The notes: generated by a model from the sequence alone, not told the origin. DNA of 64,000 nucleotides from Lactarius indigo (GCA_025766275.1 JAFKAC010000044.1:372001-436000), one strand, 5' to 3'; positions 29,710-42,405 are shown, numbered from the stretch's first letter. Numbers and translations are program-made.

Positions 29710-30815
29710 ATATAGAGTGTACGTCCGGTCGGTCGCTGGGCCTGGTGACGGCGCTGGTGACGGGCGGTCACGTCATCGGGGGGTCACCACCGCGGGACCC
29801 CTAAGATACGCGCACCCAAGCCTTTGCTTACGATAGCATGCTCAGCACTTAGCGTCCTTAGGACGTTTCGAACGTTTTCCATTTTCGTCCTGACTGTCCT
29901 TAGCGCCCTTAGGGCTCTTTGCACATTTCGACTTTTTAACGTTCCCCCTCGCGTTCCCCGGTTTCCCCAGCGTGCCGCACCCACGCGCGGCCTTACCGAC
30001 TCTAGCGCGACCCATCAAAGACCGAGGAGGCTATCTCCGCGAAGTTTCGCGTCCCGCGGAAGCGTGCATGACCATTTCCGATCACTATTGACCATGGCCC
30101 ACTGTTCATATTCCCGATCTCGCCACACTTGCGCGCGGCCTTAGGAAATTGCGCATGACGCGTCTACGATCAAGGCACCCACGTCTGTGAAGTCTTGCAT
30201 TGTGCGGAAGCATGCACGACTGTTTCTGATCACCTGCAACCACCCAATCCAGCGGGGCTCCATGTAGCTCACCATTCCCTTTACCGACCCTGCAGCACTC
30301 GTGTGCGGGCTTAGATATTCAACACGGGCGCGGCCACAACTGCCACGGACCTACATACGACATCTCTTGCCCCGCGGAAGCCTGCGCGCCCACTTGCGCC
30401 GCATCACGCCTGGGCACTTGCAACATCTTAGACGTGTTCTCTGATGATCAAGGATGGTTAATGGTATCAGTGTATTGGATTTTTTTACACTTTCAAGTCT
30501 ATTGACGGGTTTTGTGGGTACAGTGAGACTGATTTTGGACCAAGGGCTGATGTCCGCACACCATACATGGTGTACTCCACCCAGAGGTGGCGTCACCACG
30601 CGTGTATTTACACTTGCGTATGGTGGGTCACGACATTACCAGTCACGGGCACCCAGATCACCCTGGTGATCACCACGACGCAGGGACATAGCGGTATGGC
30701 ACCACCCGAGCTGTTGTACCGTCCCTCCATAATAACATGCCTGGAACCGCCAACTCCCACTGACATGTCCTGTCTTACTTGTCTCCCAGGGGCTGACGCC
30801 GCGATTGCGCTCTAA
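29710..30815. other. Unique 1.1-kb segment inside a duplicated block
   Basis: Between 29709 and about 30815 the sequence matches none of the other copies of the local block, which resumes afterwards. No open frame resembles a known protein. GGTCAC and GTGACC motifs recur near both sides. It may be an inserted non-autonomous element. Confidence 0.4.
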
Positions 30816-30959
30816 CCTTTCTCATTCTCTTTCATTTATCATGGGAACAAGCATGGGAAGAGACAGTCAGCTCGACAACGTCACCCTCAATTCTCCTGTG
30901 GCCTCTCAACAGATGTAAAAAAAACTTACCCTTTAAATGAAGTACGCACTCAATTATCG

Positions 30960-31450
30960 TCGCTCAGGAAAATGCAGCTAACATCGGTCTGGTTCAGGAC
31001 TCAAAAGGGTACAGATGCCGGCCTCAAGGTGAGTGGCCCTTCCATCTTTCCCGCCGACATGGCCATTGATCTGTTCCGCTCTACGTCACCTGCGTCACGA
31101 AGACGCGACGATGACGTCTTAGCCCAGACTTTCATCATTCTCGTAGCTAGCGGCTTCCGTCGCCACTCGCGACGTCCCATCCACGGCATTGGAGCAGGCA
31201 CCTGCCAAGAAAAGGGACATCCATAGCGACTCTACAACCAGTGGGCTTGCCACCGTATTGCTCGTGCTTGGTGCGCACGAACCGATTGAGTGTCATAGTC
31301 GGCTAGACGATGAGGACGGGCGTGGGCGCGAAGCGGAGGGAAAGCGGCCCTTGGGGGTTCGTGTTCGTGCTCAACAAGAATCGGTACGTACCTTCCGTCT
31401 CCATACCCCTTTCTTCCTGGGTTGACCTGGTGCCGCGTAAACACGCCTAC
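30960..31450 (+). pseudogene. Decayed nucleolar-GTPase-family fragment, copy 3
   Basis: Mixed frames give TVLLVLGAHEPIE (compare LDARDP-type sequence of permuted GTPases) and then an LNKNR-like G4 remnant next to a GTACGTACC donor (about 31240-31395). Stops and frame changes show decay. Confidence 0.5.
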
Positions 31451-32590
31451 ACATAGCTGAAGCACCTCCGTCCTATGCGTTACGCTCCCGCTCTCCGGTC
31501 TAGTACAAGCGCACGGACACGAATCACCTTTGCTATTGCACAGGCGCTCTCCTCTACCTTCCCAGGGTGTACAATCAAATAGGGGTGCGCAGAAGGTTGG
31601 CTTACATCTCTGTAGCATTAGGTCTACATCTTAGGTTCAACCGCATATATTAGTGACTTGAACCGCTCGAAGTGTGACGTCGTCCGGCGAGTAGTGTAGC
31701 ATGACGTGGTTTCTTACCCCGTTATGCGGTTCAACTGGAACGTATATATCTATTACTACTGTTCGGGCTGGTTCCGAGGGACAACTTGATCTGGTTGGCT
31801 AAAACCCGTTTACAGTGCAGTGCAGTAACGTCTCTCCATGCGACATATCTCCAACACTATCTCCCACAATCACCTGAAACATCACTTTGTATATATGTAT
31901 TTTGTTCTCTGATACCGTTCTCTGATACTTAAGCTACTCGCTGCGAGATCTGGGCCAGTAGTATGATTCGAACAGAAGAAAATTATTCACGCGATTCGGG
32001 AGAGTAGACGAGTTTGTGAGCTGCTAAGTACGTGCGTAATGTACACGGTGGGAGGATCGGGATGTAAACGAGCTTTACGACAGCACCAGGTAACTGTCAT
32101 TCGAGGGTGTCAGGTAGCGATCGTGCAGGGATCAATAAGAAATGGGGAGAATCGGGATGAAAGTAGTATGGGGAGGCCCACACCAAAAAAAAAACTGGAG
32201 GTCAAGTAATAATGAGTGTGGCAATCAAACAAGAACGATTTGCACGCAAAGAAAGTATTCAAAAACGAAGAAAAGTGAGCATACGCAAATTTAGTTCACG
32301 GTACCCACTTCCCCGCTCGAGTTCACTGTGAGCATCATGAGGAGACTCAATGCCGGTCCTGGCAGAGGAGGTCGTGTCCACAGCGTGACAGCGCGAGACG
32401 CAACGGGCCTCTTTCCGCCTTGGCAACCTCGATCACTGGCGTGCTCCGCAGGCGGAAGTTGCGAAGCGCCTGCACGTTGGGCAACAGTAAGTCAGCGTGC
32501 TTGAATGGCACATGAAGCGAGGCCTAGAGTGCCGGTCAGTCAGAGTCATAGCCGAGGGAGGCAGCTGACGCGTTCCTCATCTGAAGTGCC
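31451..32590. repeat. Non-coding part of the local block, third copy
   Basis: No gene. It is homologous, but clearly diverged, to 15240-15960, 27680-28220 and 40400-40940. Confidence 0.5.
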
Positions 32591-32860
32591 CTCGAGGGTC
32601 AGCTAGGGAAGCTCGGGCCCCGCGCCCGGATTTCCCTCTGCGCGCCTAACAACTGCCCGCGCGTGAGCACGTCTACATCGAGCGCGAGCTCTTTCAGCGC
32701 GCCGCCAAGCATGCCAAACAGCGCTGAGGGGTGAAGGCCATCGTACAGTGTGCTGGCGATTTGTGGCGTTACCGGTGTAGTACGATGTGCGTGAGATGCG
32801 CTGCAACGAGAAAGTCGTCGAAGAAACAACATGGGACACGTGACCGTGCCCGGCGATCAC
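32590..32860 (-). pseudogene. F-box/LRR-like fragment, copy C
   Basis: The minus strand encodes IASTLYDGLHPSALFGMLGG and KELALDVDVLTRG, matching copies A, B and D. The remainder of the gene is missing. Confidence 0.55.
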
Positions 32861-33104
32861 GATCGCAAGTTAAGCTAGCTCTACGTCGATGGCAAGCTGC
32901 GTCAGAGAAAGCGCACATTGAGCGGAGCAACGGCTGCCACCGACCTCAAAATAGATCTCACCTTCAAATTAGATCTGTGAACCGCAATGTGAACTAGCAA
33001 GGGTGTTCGGAACAAGGATTGAGAGCTCGGATACCATAACTGGTGGCTTGACGGTAGTAAGTATGTGTTCAGTGACACCATCGAAAAACGAGGGGATGAC
33101 AAAC

Positions 33105-33480
33105 TCACACTAGGAATCGAGGTTTTAGTGCCTTCGTTGCCCTAGAAGGGTTTTGTGACGGCTGGAGTAGTACGGGAACGAGCACTCGTGACAGAGATAG
33201 GATGTCACCGACCTTGATAAGGATCATACACAGATTCTTCTTACACTCGCAGCTAGCCCTGAGTTGTATCTTGCTCCATTTTTTTTCTCGTGCGATCAAG
33301 TCACACAGCCCGACGACGGTGAGGCACACCACCAACTGACGCTTGAAGTTTCTGAAACCATAAGGATCCACTCCGAGCGATGATTCGGAGTTGGCGAGAA
33401 ACTTTGACTGGGTGACATTTGCGATTTGGTGGTAGTGGAACTCCAGGTCGACGAAACTGGATGCTTTTTGGCTGGGGAAG
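33105..33480 (-). CDS. Unidentified open frame
   Basis: An 88-codon frame (33371-33105) extends upstream in a consistent reading to about 33450 (QSKFLANSESSLGVDPYG). No domain is recognised. It may be a gene fragment. Confidence 0.25.
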
Positions 33481-34080
33481 GAGTGTTCAGGTGGTTAGGC
33501 TAAATGCAGCTAAGCGAGCGAGGCCCACGCACGAAAGCCCTTATGACACGCGTTCTGGAGTGGGATGGACTCGAAGCTGTGGGGATTAAGTTAAGGGCGA
33601 TGGCGCAGTGCACTTCAGTACCCGCAGGCAGAATTTCAAAGACGACGGGAGTTCTGTGCCCTTCCCATGATGCGTAAGAAGGTATCGACGGCAGCGAGTT
33701 GTTGACGCGAAAAAAGGTGTTTTGGATAAGACTGACTCATTGAGAATCGTAGACATTCTCATGTTGACTTGTCACTCAGAGATGCAGTTGTGACACGTCG
33801 AAGATACAATGGGGATTCAGTGGAAATTAGCACCGTCACAGTAGCGCTTCCCACGATCCTCCACTGGTGTCGCATGGAGGTCAGGGGGAGGATTCGGTGC
33901 AGAAAAATACGGACTAGTGGCGCGGTCGACCTTCCGCGCTTCCGCCCCCACGCATTTCTTTAGACTTGTTTGGGCAGAGAAAGGTGTCCCAGTGGTGTCC
34001 ATGATCGTCTTCGGCCTCAATGTTTACCGGTTACCACAGATCAGCGAAACAGATTGAGAATTGGCTTTATAAACGCTTGT
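33481..34080. other. Intergenic sequence, no gene seen
   Basis: About 600 bp with only short open frames on both strands. I see no repeats or conserved motif here. Confidence 0.4.
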
Positions 34081-34084
34081 GAGC

Positions 34085-34745
34085 GGTTCGAGCCAGGCCG
34101 CCTCTGTCCACCAGGACAACGACTTCGACTGGTCCCTCAGAGCCACCTATGGTACTCACTCTGTCATTTGTCCCCTCATACAACCTATCTCTCACTCGCC
34201 TATGCAGACTTACAACATAGTGGCGTAGAGTTTGACTCACTACCCAGCCCAGTGGACTGCACCTCATTGAGCAGGACATCGTGTACGTCTCCGCTGCTCA
34301 CTTTTTTCTGCGATCCGTCACCTTTTTGGGTCAGGTGCTTTGCAGAGGATGGCCTGCACAACTCGTGTGTCTTTACCAGGCGCTAGACACCCAAGCATGG
34401 CCAGGGCAGCTTCCGTCTCTCCTCCCTCGGCATCCTCCTCGCGCGTTGCTTGCGCCCTCGCCTTTAGTACCATGTTCGTACCCTCAAAACCCTTGTGCGC
34501 GATCTCCACCCAGATCCTTCTGTTTCTCAGGGCGATAGCAGCCAGGATGTCTGGGTGCCCGCACGGAAGTTTTTCGAGCTGCGCAAGGCCCGTCTCGCAG
34601 ATCTCGGTGGCGCTGGCACGTGAAATAGGTGGAGCCTCATGAGGAAGTCGAATTCGATATGGACAATGGCAGGGTCGAGGATGGTGGTGATGGGTACGAG
34701 GTGAGTCGCCACGCTTAGGAGAGTTTTCGTCCAACTTATTCATGA
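34085..34745. pseudogene. Unidentified relic also present at 61.9-62.3 kb
   Basis: Both sites contain GACTGCACCTC, GGACATCGTGTACGTCT and a conserved run ending CTCAAAACCCTTGTGC, at the same order and spacing. A 141-codon minus frame (34743-34318) shares phrases such as HKGFE and REEDAEGG with minus-frame pieces at 62.05-62.25 kb. The function is not recognised. Confidence 0.4.
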
Positions 34746-34997
34746 TAACCCTTTATGCCCCCAGGTTAAGGGCGAGCGGACAAATGAATGGGGAAAACAC
34801 AATCTGGGAACTCGAGTTTCATCGTACACATCATACATGACCCAACTACTAGACATGATGCGTGGACCATTTGATAATATATCTATTTATCATTCCTTGC
34901 GGTGTTCCTTCGACCCCAGTATGAAGACCAATGACCTTGTCTACGCAAATGTGGTTTCGACCGAAGACTGAGACTGCACTAAAGGCTTGACCAGGTA

Positions 34998-37900
34998 TTA
35001 TCTTAACAAATATAAGAACAAACAAACCAAATCAGTGGCCATAATAAAGGCTGCAAACGACTCGTCGGAATGCTCTTGAGAAGGTGCAGTAAGGTGTTGT
35101 CGAATCTTCAAATCAACATTTGCCTTGCAATATTCAGTGCCCACGTCAGTTAAAGCTGATTCAGGTGACGTGTTTGAGAGACATAAGAAAGTCGCGTGCT
35201 TCAAGATAAGGATAACCGCTATTACAAAAAGTTAAATAGGCGCTAAAAATAATAATGCGAAATACCGAGGATCAAATGATAACCTGCGCCAAGACCAGTG
35301 GCAGTAAGCTAGAAAGATAAAAAATCGTAAGCCAGGGGTAGATGAGTGTCATACAAAGAGAACACGTTTTGAATGGCGGGAAGTGACATAATTCGCACCA
35401 CCTGACGGACAGGTGAGATTTTTGATTGAGGGAACACACAGAGAGCACGTACAAACTGGAGAACTAAAGGTGAACGCCGTTAGCAGGCCGGAATGGGGAA
35501 CATGCACGCACGTGCTAGTTGATCAGGGACGAGGATGATGAATGGCAGAGCCCGAGTCAAAGACAGGAATGATCAACTTGCAAAATATGCAGAAAGGCAA
35601 ACAGAAACTCACGTCCTGAGGATCCGAGGGCGAGAGTCGTCAGCAGGTGCGATACACAGCGACATATGACAGCCACTCACTCTCTGGAGAGCCGAGGAGA
35701 ACTGTCATCAGCAGGCTCGAAACATCGGGAGCCATGGCAGCCACTCACAAACTGGACAGCCGAGGACAGCCGTCGTCAGCAGGCTCGAAGAACAGCGAAC
35801 CATGGCAGCCACTCACATCCTGGAGAGCCGAGGACAGCCGTAGTCAGCAAGCTCGAAGAACAGTGAACCACAGCGGCCACTCACATCCTGGAGAGCCGGG
35901 GACAGCCATCGTCAGCAGGCTCAAAGAACAGCAACACAAAGCAGCCACTCACTGCCTGGACAGCCGAGGACAGCAATCATCAGCAGGCTTGAAACACAGC
36001 GACACACAGCAGCCACTCACTTGCTAGAAAGCCAAGGACAGCCGTCGTCAGCAGGCTCGAAACACAGCGACACATATCAGCTACTCACCAGCTGGAGAGT
36101 AGAGGGCTGCCATTGTCAGCAGACTCGAAATACAGCGACAGACAGCAGCCACGCACTTCCTGGACAGCCGAGAACAGCCATCGTCAGCAGGCTCTAAACA
36201 CAACGATACACATCAGCTACTGACCGGCTGGAGAGCCGAGGGCAACCATCGTCAGCAGGCTTGAAATACAGGGACACACACCAGCCACTTACCCACTGGA
36301 GAGCCGAGGATACCCATCGTCAGCAGGCTCGAAACACAGCGACACACACCAGCCACTTACCCACTGGAGAGCCAAGGACAGGCATCGTCAGCAGGCCCGA
36401 AACACAGAGACACACAACAGCCACTCACTCCCTGAAGAGCCAAGGACAGCTGTAGTCAGCAGGCTCGAAACATAGGGAGCCATGGCAGCCACTCACAAAC
36501 TGGAGACCCCAGGATGGCCATCGTCAGCAGGTTCGAAACGCAGTGAGCCATGGCAGACACTTACAAACTGGAGAACCGAGGACAGGCATAGTCAGCAGGC
36601 TCAAAACACAGCGACACACAGCAGCCACTCACCACCTGGACAGCCGAGGACAGCTGTCGTCAGCAGGCTCAAAACACAGCGATACATAGCAGCCACTTAC
36701 TTCCTGGACAGCCGAGGACAGCCATTGTCAGCAGGCTCGAAACACAGTGAACCACGGTGGCCACTTACATCCTGGAGAGCCAAGGACAGCCGTCGTCAGA
36801 AGGCTCGAAATACAGTGAACCACAGTAGCCACTCACATCCTAAAGAGTCAAGGACAGCCGTCGTCAGCAGGCTCGAAACACAGCGACACAAAGCAGCCAC
36901 TCACCAACTGGAGAGCCGAGGACAACTGTCGTCAGCAGGCTCGAAACACAGCGACATACAGTAGCACTCACATCCTGGACAGCCGAGGACAGGCACCGTC
37001 AGCAGGCTCGAAACACAGCGAGCCACGGCAGCCACTTACCAACTGGAGAGCCGAGGACAAGCATCGTCAGCAGACTCGAAACACAGCGACACACAGCGGC
37101 CACTCACATCCTGGAGAGCCGAGGACAGCCGTCGTCAGCAGGCTCAAAACACAGCGACACATAGCAACCACTCACATCCTGGACAGCCGAGTACAGCCGT
37201 TGTCAGCAGGCTCAAAACACAATGAGCCACGGCAGCCACTTACCAACTGGAGAGCCGAGGACAGGCATTGTCAGCAAGCTCGACACATAGCGACACACAG
37301 CACACACTCACTTGCTGGAGAGCCGAGGACGGGTGTCATCAGCACGCTCAAAACTGTGGGTAAGGGCTAACACTCACCCACTAGTAGTTAAGTGGCGTCA
37401 AAGATCATGAATCCTTCACCACAAGTTATAATATTATTAATACTTACCCAGATGCGTGGAAACGACCTAAGACATTCCCGAATTACATCTTCGACTTTGG
37501 TGCTATTGTACGAACGGACACTGTAATGCTTGTTATTATCGACGTTCACTTTGCTCCTTCATTTGGCACACTCACCGCTTCAAAGCTGATTTAACACTCA
37601 ATTCTAAGTTACCCCTTTGCACCGCCAAAAGCATCAATCCGACGATGTCATCATTCAATGCTGCAGCTGTCGTCTCAATAAGCTTATCGCAGCCTATATT
37701 TTGCTTGTGCATTTCTTCCCAAAAGCGTTAGCACTGATTCCATATTTGCATTCAACTCACTTTCTAATCGCACGAATCTAACACCATCATCGAGGGCGCG
37801 CAGGTAGTGCTCTTCAAATTGTTTCTTCGCCACATCAGATATATTGTCATCCGGGCTTCCGAAATCCTCCACATGAATTTGGACATTTCGTAGGAATTGA

Positions 37901-39096
37901 TCATATTTTGTAAATACAGCAATGACAGGGACTGAAAACGATTTTATTCATAGTCACGAACATCCGTAATGACGCACCATTTCCGTCAGGACAGATGTTC
38001 TTGAAAAACTTCAGATCGAGTTGTGGTCGTTGGTTGTCCATTGGGACACAGTACCTTAAAATAATATGATCGTCAGTTGGCGTAGTCGTGAACACTCGAG
38101 AGTTCAAACCATATTGCATGCAATCTGTTTCGCAGTCGCCTTTCTCCACACTTGCGTCGAATGAACTCTTGCAGGACCATGAGTTCCTCGCCGCTACCAG
38201 ACTCAATACCGCAAGAGTCATGGAAAACGTAGCCCTTATGATTGGAGAACACGAGTTCGTCATCAATCCTGTGCTCGCCTCGCTAACTCCATGTTTAGAG
38301 GCAACCAAAGAGAAGCACTATTATCACTAACATCCATGGACGGGTCGAGTCTAACCTAATCGGAAGTGAGATCGCATTCACAGACGAAAAGGTTGGACTA
38401 CGTACCTCCTCCCTTCCTCGATAAATGACAGGGCTCTCTGTGGTTTCACATATTCTCTGAAGAATGGATGTCTTCCCCGCATTTGCCCTTCCTATAATAA
38501 GTACTCGGAACTGGACTTCTGGAATTCGACGACGGTGTTGCTTGATGACGGTGTTTGAGAAGGTGGGCCAAGGGCCAAGAACGCGAGTGGCCCCTGCCAA
38601 CTATAGGAAGAGTTCAACGGCTTTCTGGCACCAGGGAATAACCAAATACACACGGGTTCAGGTTTCCCGTACACAAAAGTTACGGTAACGCGACGGTTGC
38701 TACTATCTGTGAAGCCTCTCAGTATGAGGTGGAGTGTACTAGGAACAAGAGATCCCCACCTTCCAGACTGGCGACCTCTGAGTCTCCGAGTATGTATGGC
38801 TCAAACTCAACCGAAATCTCAGCAACTTTTTTTTTGGAAAGCGCTCGCTGGATTATCAACGTAGCACTGGTGTAGGTCCTGACATGGCTGTGCAGAAAAA
38901 ATTAGCATTTGATGGTGAGGGAAAATACAACGAACATCATGGGCTTCCAGCAAACACGAGTGTCGTTCTTGAATTTGTTAGACTTGTATTTGACACCGGC
39001 ATTGTCCTTGAAAACGAGTTCGAGGTCGGATGTAGGACGTGTCCCGATAAAACCGATAGATATTTCTACGCAAATATCAATTTTGCTCAGGAACAA
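34998..39096 (-). CDS. P-loop GTPase gene with microexon array (gene 2), probably impaired at the 5' end
   Basis: This is a paralogue of gene 1 with the same exon pattern. The P-loop exon ends at 38406 (GRANAGKTS). The G3 exon is 38282-38110 and the G4 exon starts at 37931 (FTKYDQF). The last large exon ends at 37448 on FPRIW, phase 0. The microexon array follows (27 units), then TTT (35455-35453), and a phase-0 exon with IMSLPAIQN (about 35385). The C-terminal frame ends at 34998 (compare gene 1: KIRQHLTAPSQEHSDESF). Compared with gene 1, the sequence around the proposed ATG is deleted and the first donor GTAAGC is changed to TTAAGA. One extra T near 35240 shifts the C-terminal frame. It may be a pseudogene, or may start elsewhere. 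Confidence 0.65.
35453..37450 (-). repeat. Microexon-intron tandem array 2: 27 units plus terminal unit
   Basis: Same unit design as array 1. All 27 exonic triplets are sense codons (GAT and GAC 8, TTG 3, TTT 3, TGG 3, GAA 2, CAA 2, and single AGA, GCA, CTG, CCG, GGA, GTG). Donors include GTGAGT, GTAAGT, GTGCGT and GTCAGT; every unit keeps GT and AG. The order of codons does not match array 1. Confidence 0.8.
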
Positions 39097-39109
39097 TGAT
39101 GGAACCTAT

Positions 39110-39600
39110 ATACCTTTCAAATTAATATATCTGTACGTGAACCGGTCAGCTTATTCTTAAGTGGACGCTGTTCGACTAACTGATCTTGATCGTCCATATC
39201 AGTTAAAGATCGTGAATTCGATTCCATCCCAAGATATAACGAATTTGATTTTCCAATCTTGATGAAGTGAAGATGGGCGTAGGAGCGACGGATGGAAGTA
39301 GACAGACAGAAGAAAGTCGTGAGATACACGTACGTGTGAAAACAGCGCCACTGAAGCGCCCGCAGTTCTATTCCCACTTTCTCGTCCGTGAGATCGCGTG
39401 AGAACCCGCCAAACTGCCTGGAACCGTCAACTCTCCGACGACACAGGGTAGTCGACTACGCCTATTGGATATACTTGTTGGACGTCGGGGTTCCTTTTTA
39501 ATATCTTTCTCATTACTCTCGTTTGCACAAATTCGTCAGAGACAGTCAGTTCAACAAATCGACCTTGTCACCCTCAACAGCCCGGGAAAAACTCCAAAAG
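39110..39600. other. Upstream region of gene 2, no separate gene
   Basis: Homologous to 26380-26884. The gene 1 start region is altered here by a deletion and a lost splice donor. Confidence 0.45.
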
Positions 39601-39649
39601 ACAAACCAAGCCTACCTCTTAAATGGCGTAAGTACCCAATTATAAGATA

Positions 39650-40400
39650 TCCGTCTGGCTCAAAACTCGAAAAGGATCTAGGTGCCCCCCTCCCCCCCCC
39701 TTGCCTGCCGATCTCAGGGTAAGCAATGCAGAGAAATCACCATCCCCTCTATCTTGCTCGCCGACCCGGACACTGATCACTTTTTCCCAGTCTCCACCGC
39801 GTAACCTGCGTCGTGAAGACGCAACGACCTCAAGCCCAGATTCTTGTCGCTCGTGTAGCTAGCGGCTTTCCCCTCCATGCGCAATGCCCTATCTGTTGCG
39901 TCGGAGCTAGGACCTCCCAGGAGCGCCAACACGAAGGAATACTGTAGTTGTGGTAGCCATTCTACATCCATGAGCTCGCCACGGGATTTCTCGTGCCTGA
40001 CGCCCACGGTCCGATTGGATTTCGCAGCTGGCCAGTCGAAGATGTCCGGGCACGAGGTGGAGGGAAAGCGGTTCGGTTCGGGCTTGATTGGTACGTGCTT
40101 TGCGCCTCCAATCAGCCCTTCTCTCTCGAATTCTCGGATAGACCTGGTGCCGCGTGAGAAATCACATACCCGATTGGAGCTCCTCCGCCCCATGACCCTA
40201 ACGTTACGCCCCCGCTTCCCGACCCGATACCAGCACACGAATTTCCCTTGGCACTGCACCAGCGCACTCCTCCGCCTTTCCATGGTATACAGGCCAAGCG
40301 GGGGCACGTTCGAACTGGTTCCGGTGGACAGCGATCAAGCCGATCAGATTGGGCGAAATTTGTTTTCGGCGCAATACAGTAATTTCTCAATGATCTGATC
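39650..40400 (+). pseudogene. Decayed nucleolar-GTPase-family fragment, copy 4
   Basis: Near-identical to the copy at 26930-27680, including a 173-codon frame at 39877-40398. No intact GTPase motif is visible. Confidence 0.45.
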
Positions 40401-40943
40401 CGATCTATCTCCCACCAGCATCAGCATGTGCTTATGTGTGTTATTTATTGACACTTACTTGCTACAAGACCCTATCGCAGTCATTATACCGTACTTAGCA
40501 ACTATTTTCAGGTAGAAGAGTGAAGCACACGATTCAGGACAGTTTAGACCAGGTAATGAATTGCTGAGTACGTGTCATGTGTTATGTACACGGTGGGAGT
40601 AACGTGATGTACTGTATTTACGACGGAACTAGATATTATGCGAGGATATCGGGTAGCGATCATGCAGCGATCAAATAAAGAGAGACTGTCTGGATGGAGA
40701 CCCGTGCCCATCTCTTCCAAGAAAAAATGGTCAAGTTGTAATGAGCGTGGTTATCGAATGAGGGGGATATACACGCAAGAAAACGATGAACATACATGAG
40801 CTTAGTTCACGCGTACCCTCCAACTTGGCAGCCCCGGTCGCCAAAGTGGCCCGGAGGCGGAGCGTACGAAGTGAATGCCCGTTCGGCAATAGCGAGGCGA
40901 CTTGCCTTGTATAGCACTTGCAGCGAGACCTAGTACCGATCAG

Positions 40944-42230
40944 TCAGAGACAAGTGGTATAGAGAAGGGCAGCAAACGCGTACCTCATCTGAAGCGCCAT
41001 CCAGGCCCAGTTCATCTCAAGCCCCACGCCTGTATTTCCCAACGCGCCCAATAACCGCCCGCGCATATGCACGTCCACGTCGGGCGCAAGAACGAGCACG
41101 AGCTCCTTCAGTGCGCCGCAGAGCGCGCCAAACAGCGCCGCGGGGCGAAGGCCGTCGTACAGCGTGCTCGCCATGAGCAGCGTCACGCGGAGGAGCGGTC
41201 GGCCAGGAGCGACTGCCAAGGCGAGGCCAGGACTGCTGTTGAGTACGGCAAGGCGTGGCACGGCGGCGGGTGGAACTTCGTGCGCTGCAGGGGGCACACC
41301 GACGAAATGAGGCAGCGCGAGGTGGGTAATACGCGCACGCGCGGGTGCGGTGAGAAAGTCGTCGTCATCGAACGCGTAGGGAAGCGTACCGGTGAGGAGC
41401 GTAAGACGTGTAAGCGTGCCTGGCGTCGCGGAGAGTAACTCCGCGTCGAAGGCCGGCAGGGTCAGCGCCGAGAACGCGCGCATGGCGCAGAGCGCCAGGG
41501 CTAGCACAAGCACGAAGGACAGGCCATGCGCGGGCGGGTAAGCGCGCGAACCTCATCACGAGCGCCGCGAGGTGTGGCCCGCCCGCTAGCCGCGCGACGC
41601 ACGCGTCAGCGTCGTCAGCGGATAGCTCCAGCTGCGCGGCAGCGCTGAAGCGTTTCGAGACCCGGTCGAGGACGGGCAGCCGAGATCGCGGGACGTGAGT
41701 CAAGACGAATGAGAGTGGAACTGGAGGGTTCTGGTGCACCTGCTGTTGGGCAAGCCGTGGGCTGCGTGGCTAGAATACCTATGGGGTAGACACTATGATA
41801 CACTGGGACGGTGGTGGTGAAGATGCGGGCATGAACTCAGTCGGGGAGTGCAGGGATGCGGGTGAGCTGAGTGTGTGGGTACGGGCGAGGTGCGTTTGGA
41901 AGGAGGACCAGGCGCCGGGCAGGACGGTGTGTGTTGGTACGCTCAGGAATATCTCGACATGCGTGGGAAGGAAGGCGAGACGAGCGAATCGGTTCAGGCC
42001 ATGTCGAGCTCGGAAATAATGCTGGCGCGTCGCCGAAGGCTGCTGAGAAGACGGATATCTGGAGATGGGGGCAATGGCAAGCGGCTAGGAGAACGGGGCC
42101 ACGGGACACTGGAGGTGGCCTTGGAAGAGGGGCGTCCCCTTCCCCTGCGGAAATGCAATATGGAAGTAATGGTCGTCATCCGGGATATCGAGATGGAGGA
42201 TTGGGATGTCGGTCGACGAGATTGTAGATG
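40944..42230 (-). pseudogene. F-box/LRR-like gene, copy D
   Basis: A 189-codon frame (41513-40944) matches copy B but has an in-frame difference near 41340-41410, where the reading runs on through LTLLTGTLPYAFDDDDFL rather than shifting. The upstream half is decayed. This is the best-preserved copy of the Leu-rich region. Confidence 0.5.
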
Positions 42231-42396
42231 GTGAGTGCATGAGACTGTGCGTGTCACGCATTCTTCAACGGTTTATACAGTACTCCAAGGTCGACATATA
42301 GACTCGGAGCTGCTGTCTCGGAATAGACATATTTGATAATTGTTATATTACATGATTACTGTATTTATGAATAATATCGAGGAGGTAGGACCAACA

Positions 42397-42405
42397 CCCG
42401 ATGAC
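42397..42405. repeat. Target-site duplication of the Mutator-like element, left
   Basis: CCCGATGAC, repeated at 48087-48095. Nine bases is the usual length for Mutator-type insertions. Confidence 0.92.

Larger units (their letters stand above)
39602..42405. repeat. Segmental duplication, copy 2 (about 2.8 kb)
   Basis: Nearly identical to 26885-29709. Its right end coincides with the target-site duplication of the Mutator-like element (42397-42405). Confidence 0.93.

Noticed and set aside
29710..30815. A named transposon in the 1.1-kb unique segment
   Set aside because: No clear terminal repeats or target duplication could be found by eye.
35647..36964. Plus-strand open frames of 126-160 codons over array 2
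   Set aside because: Same periodic artefact as in array 1.
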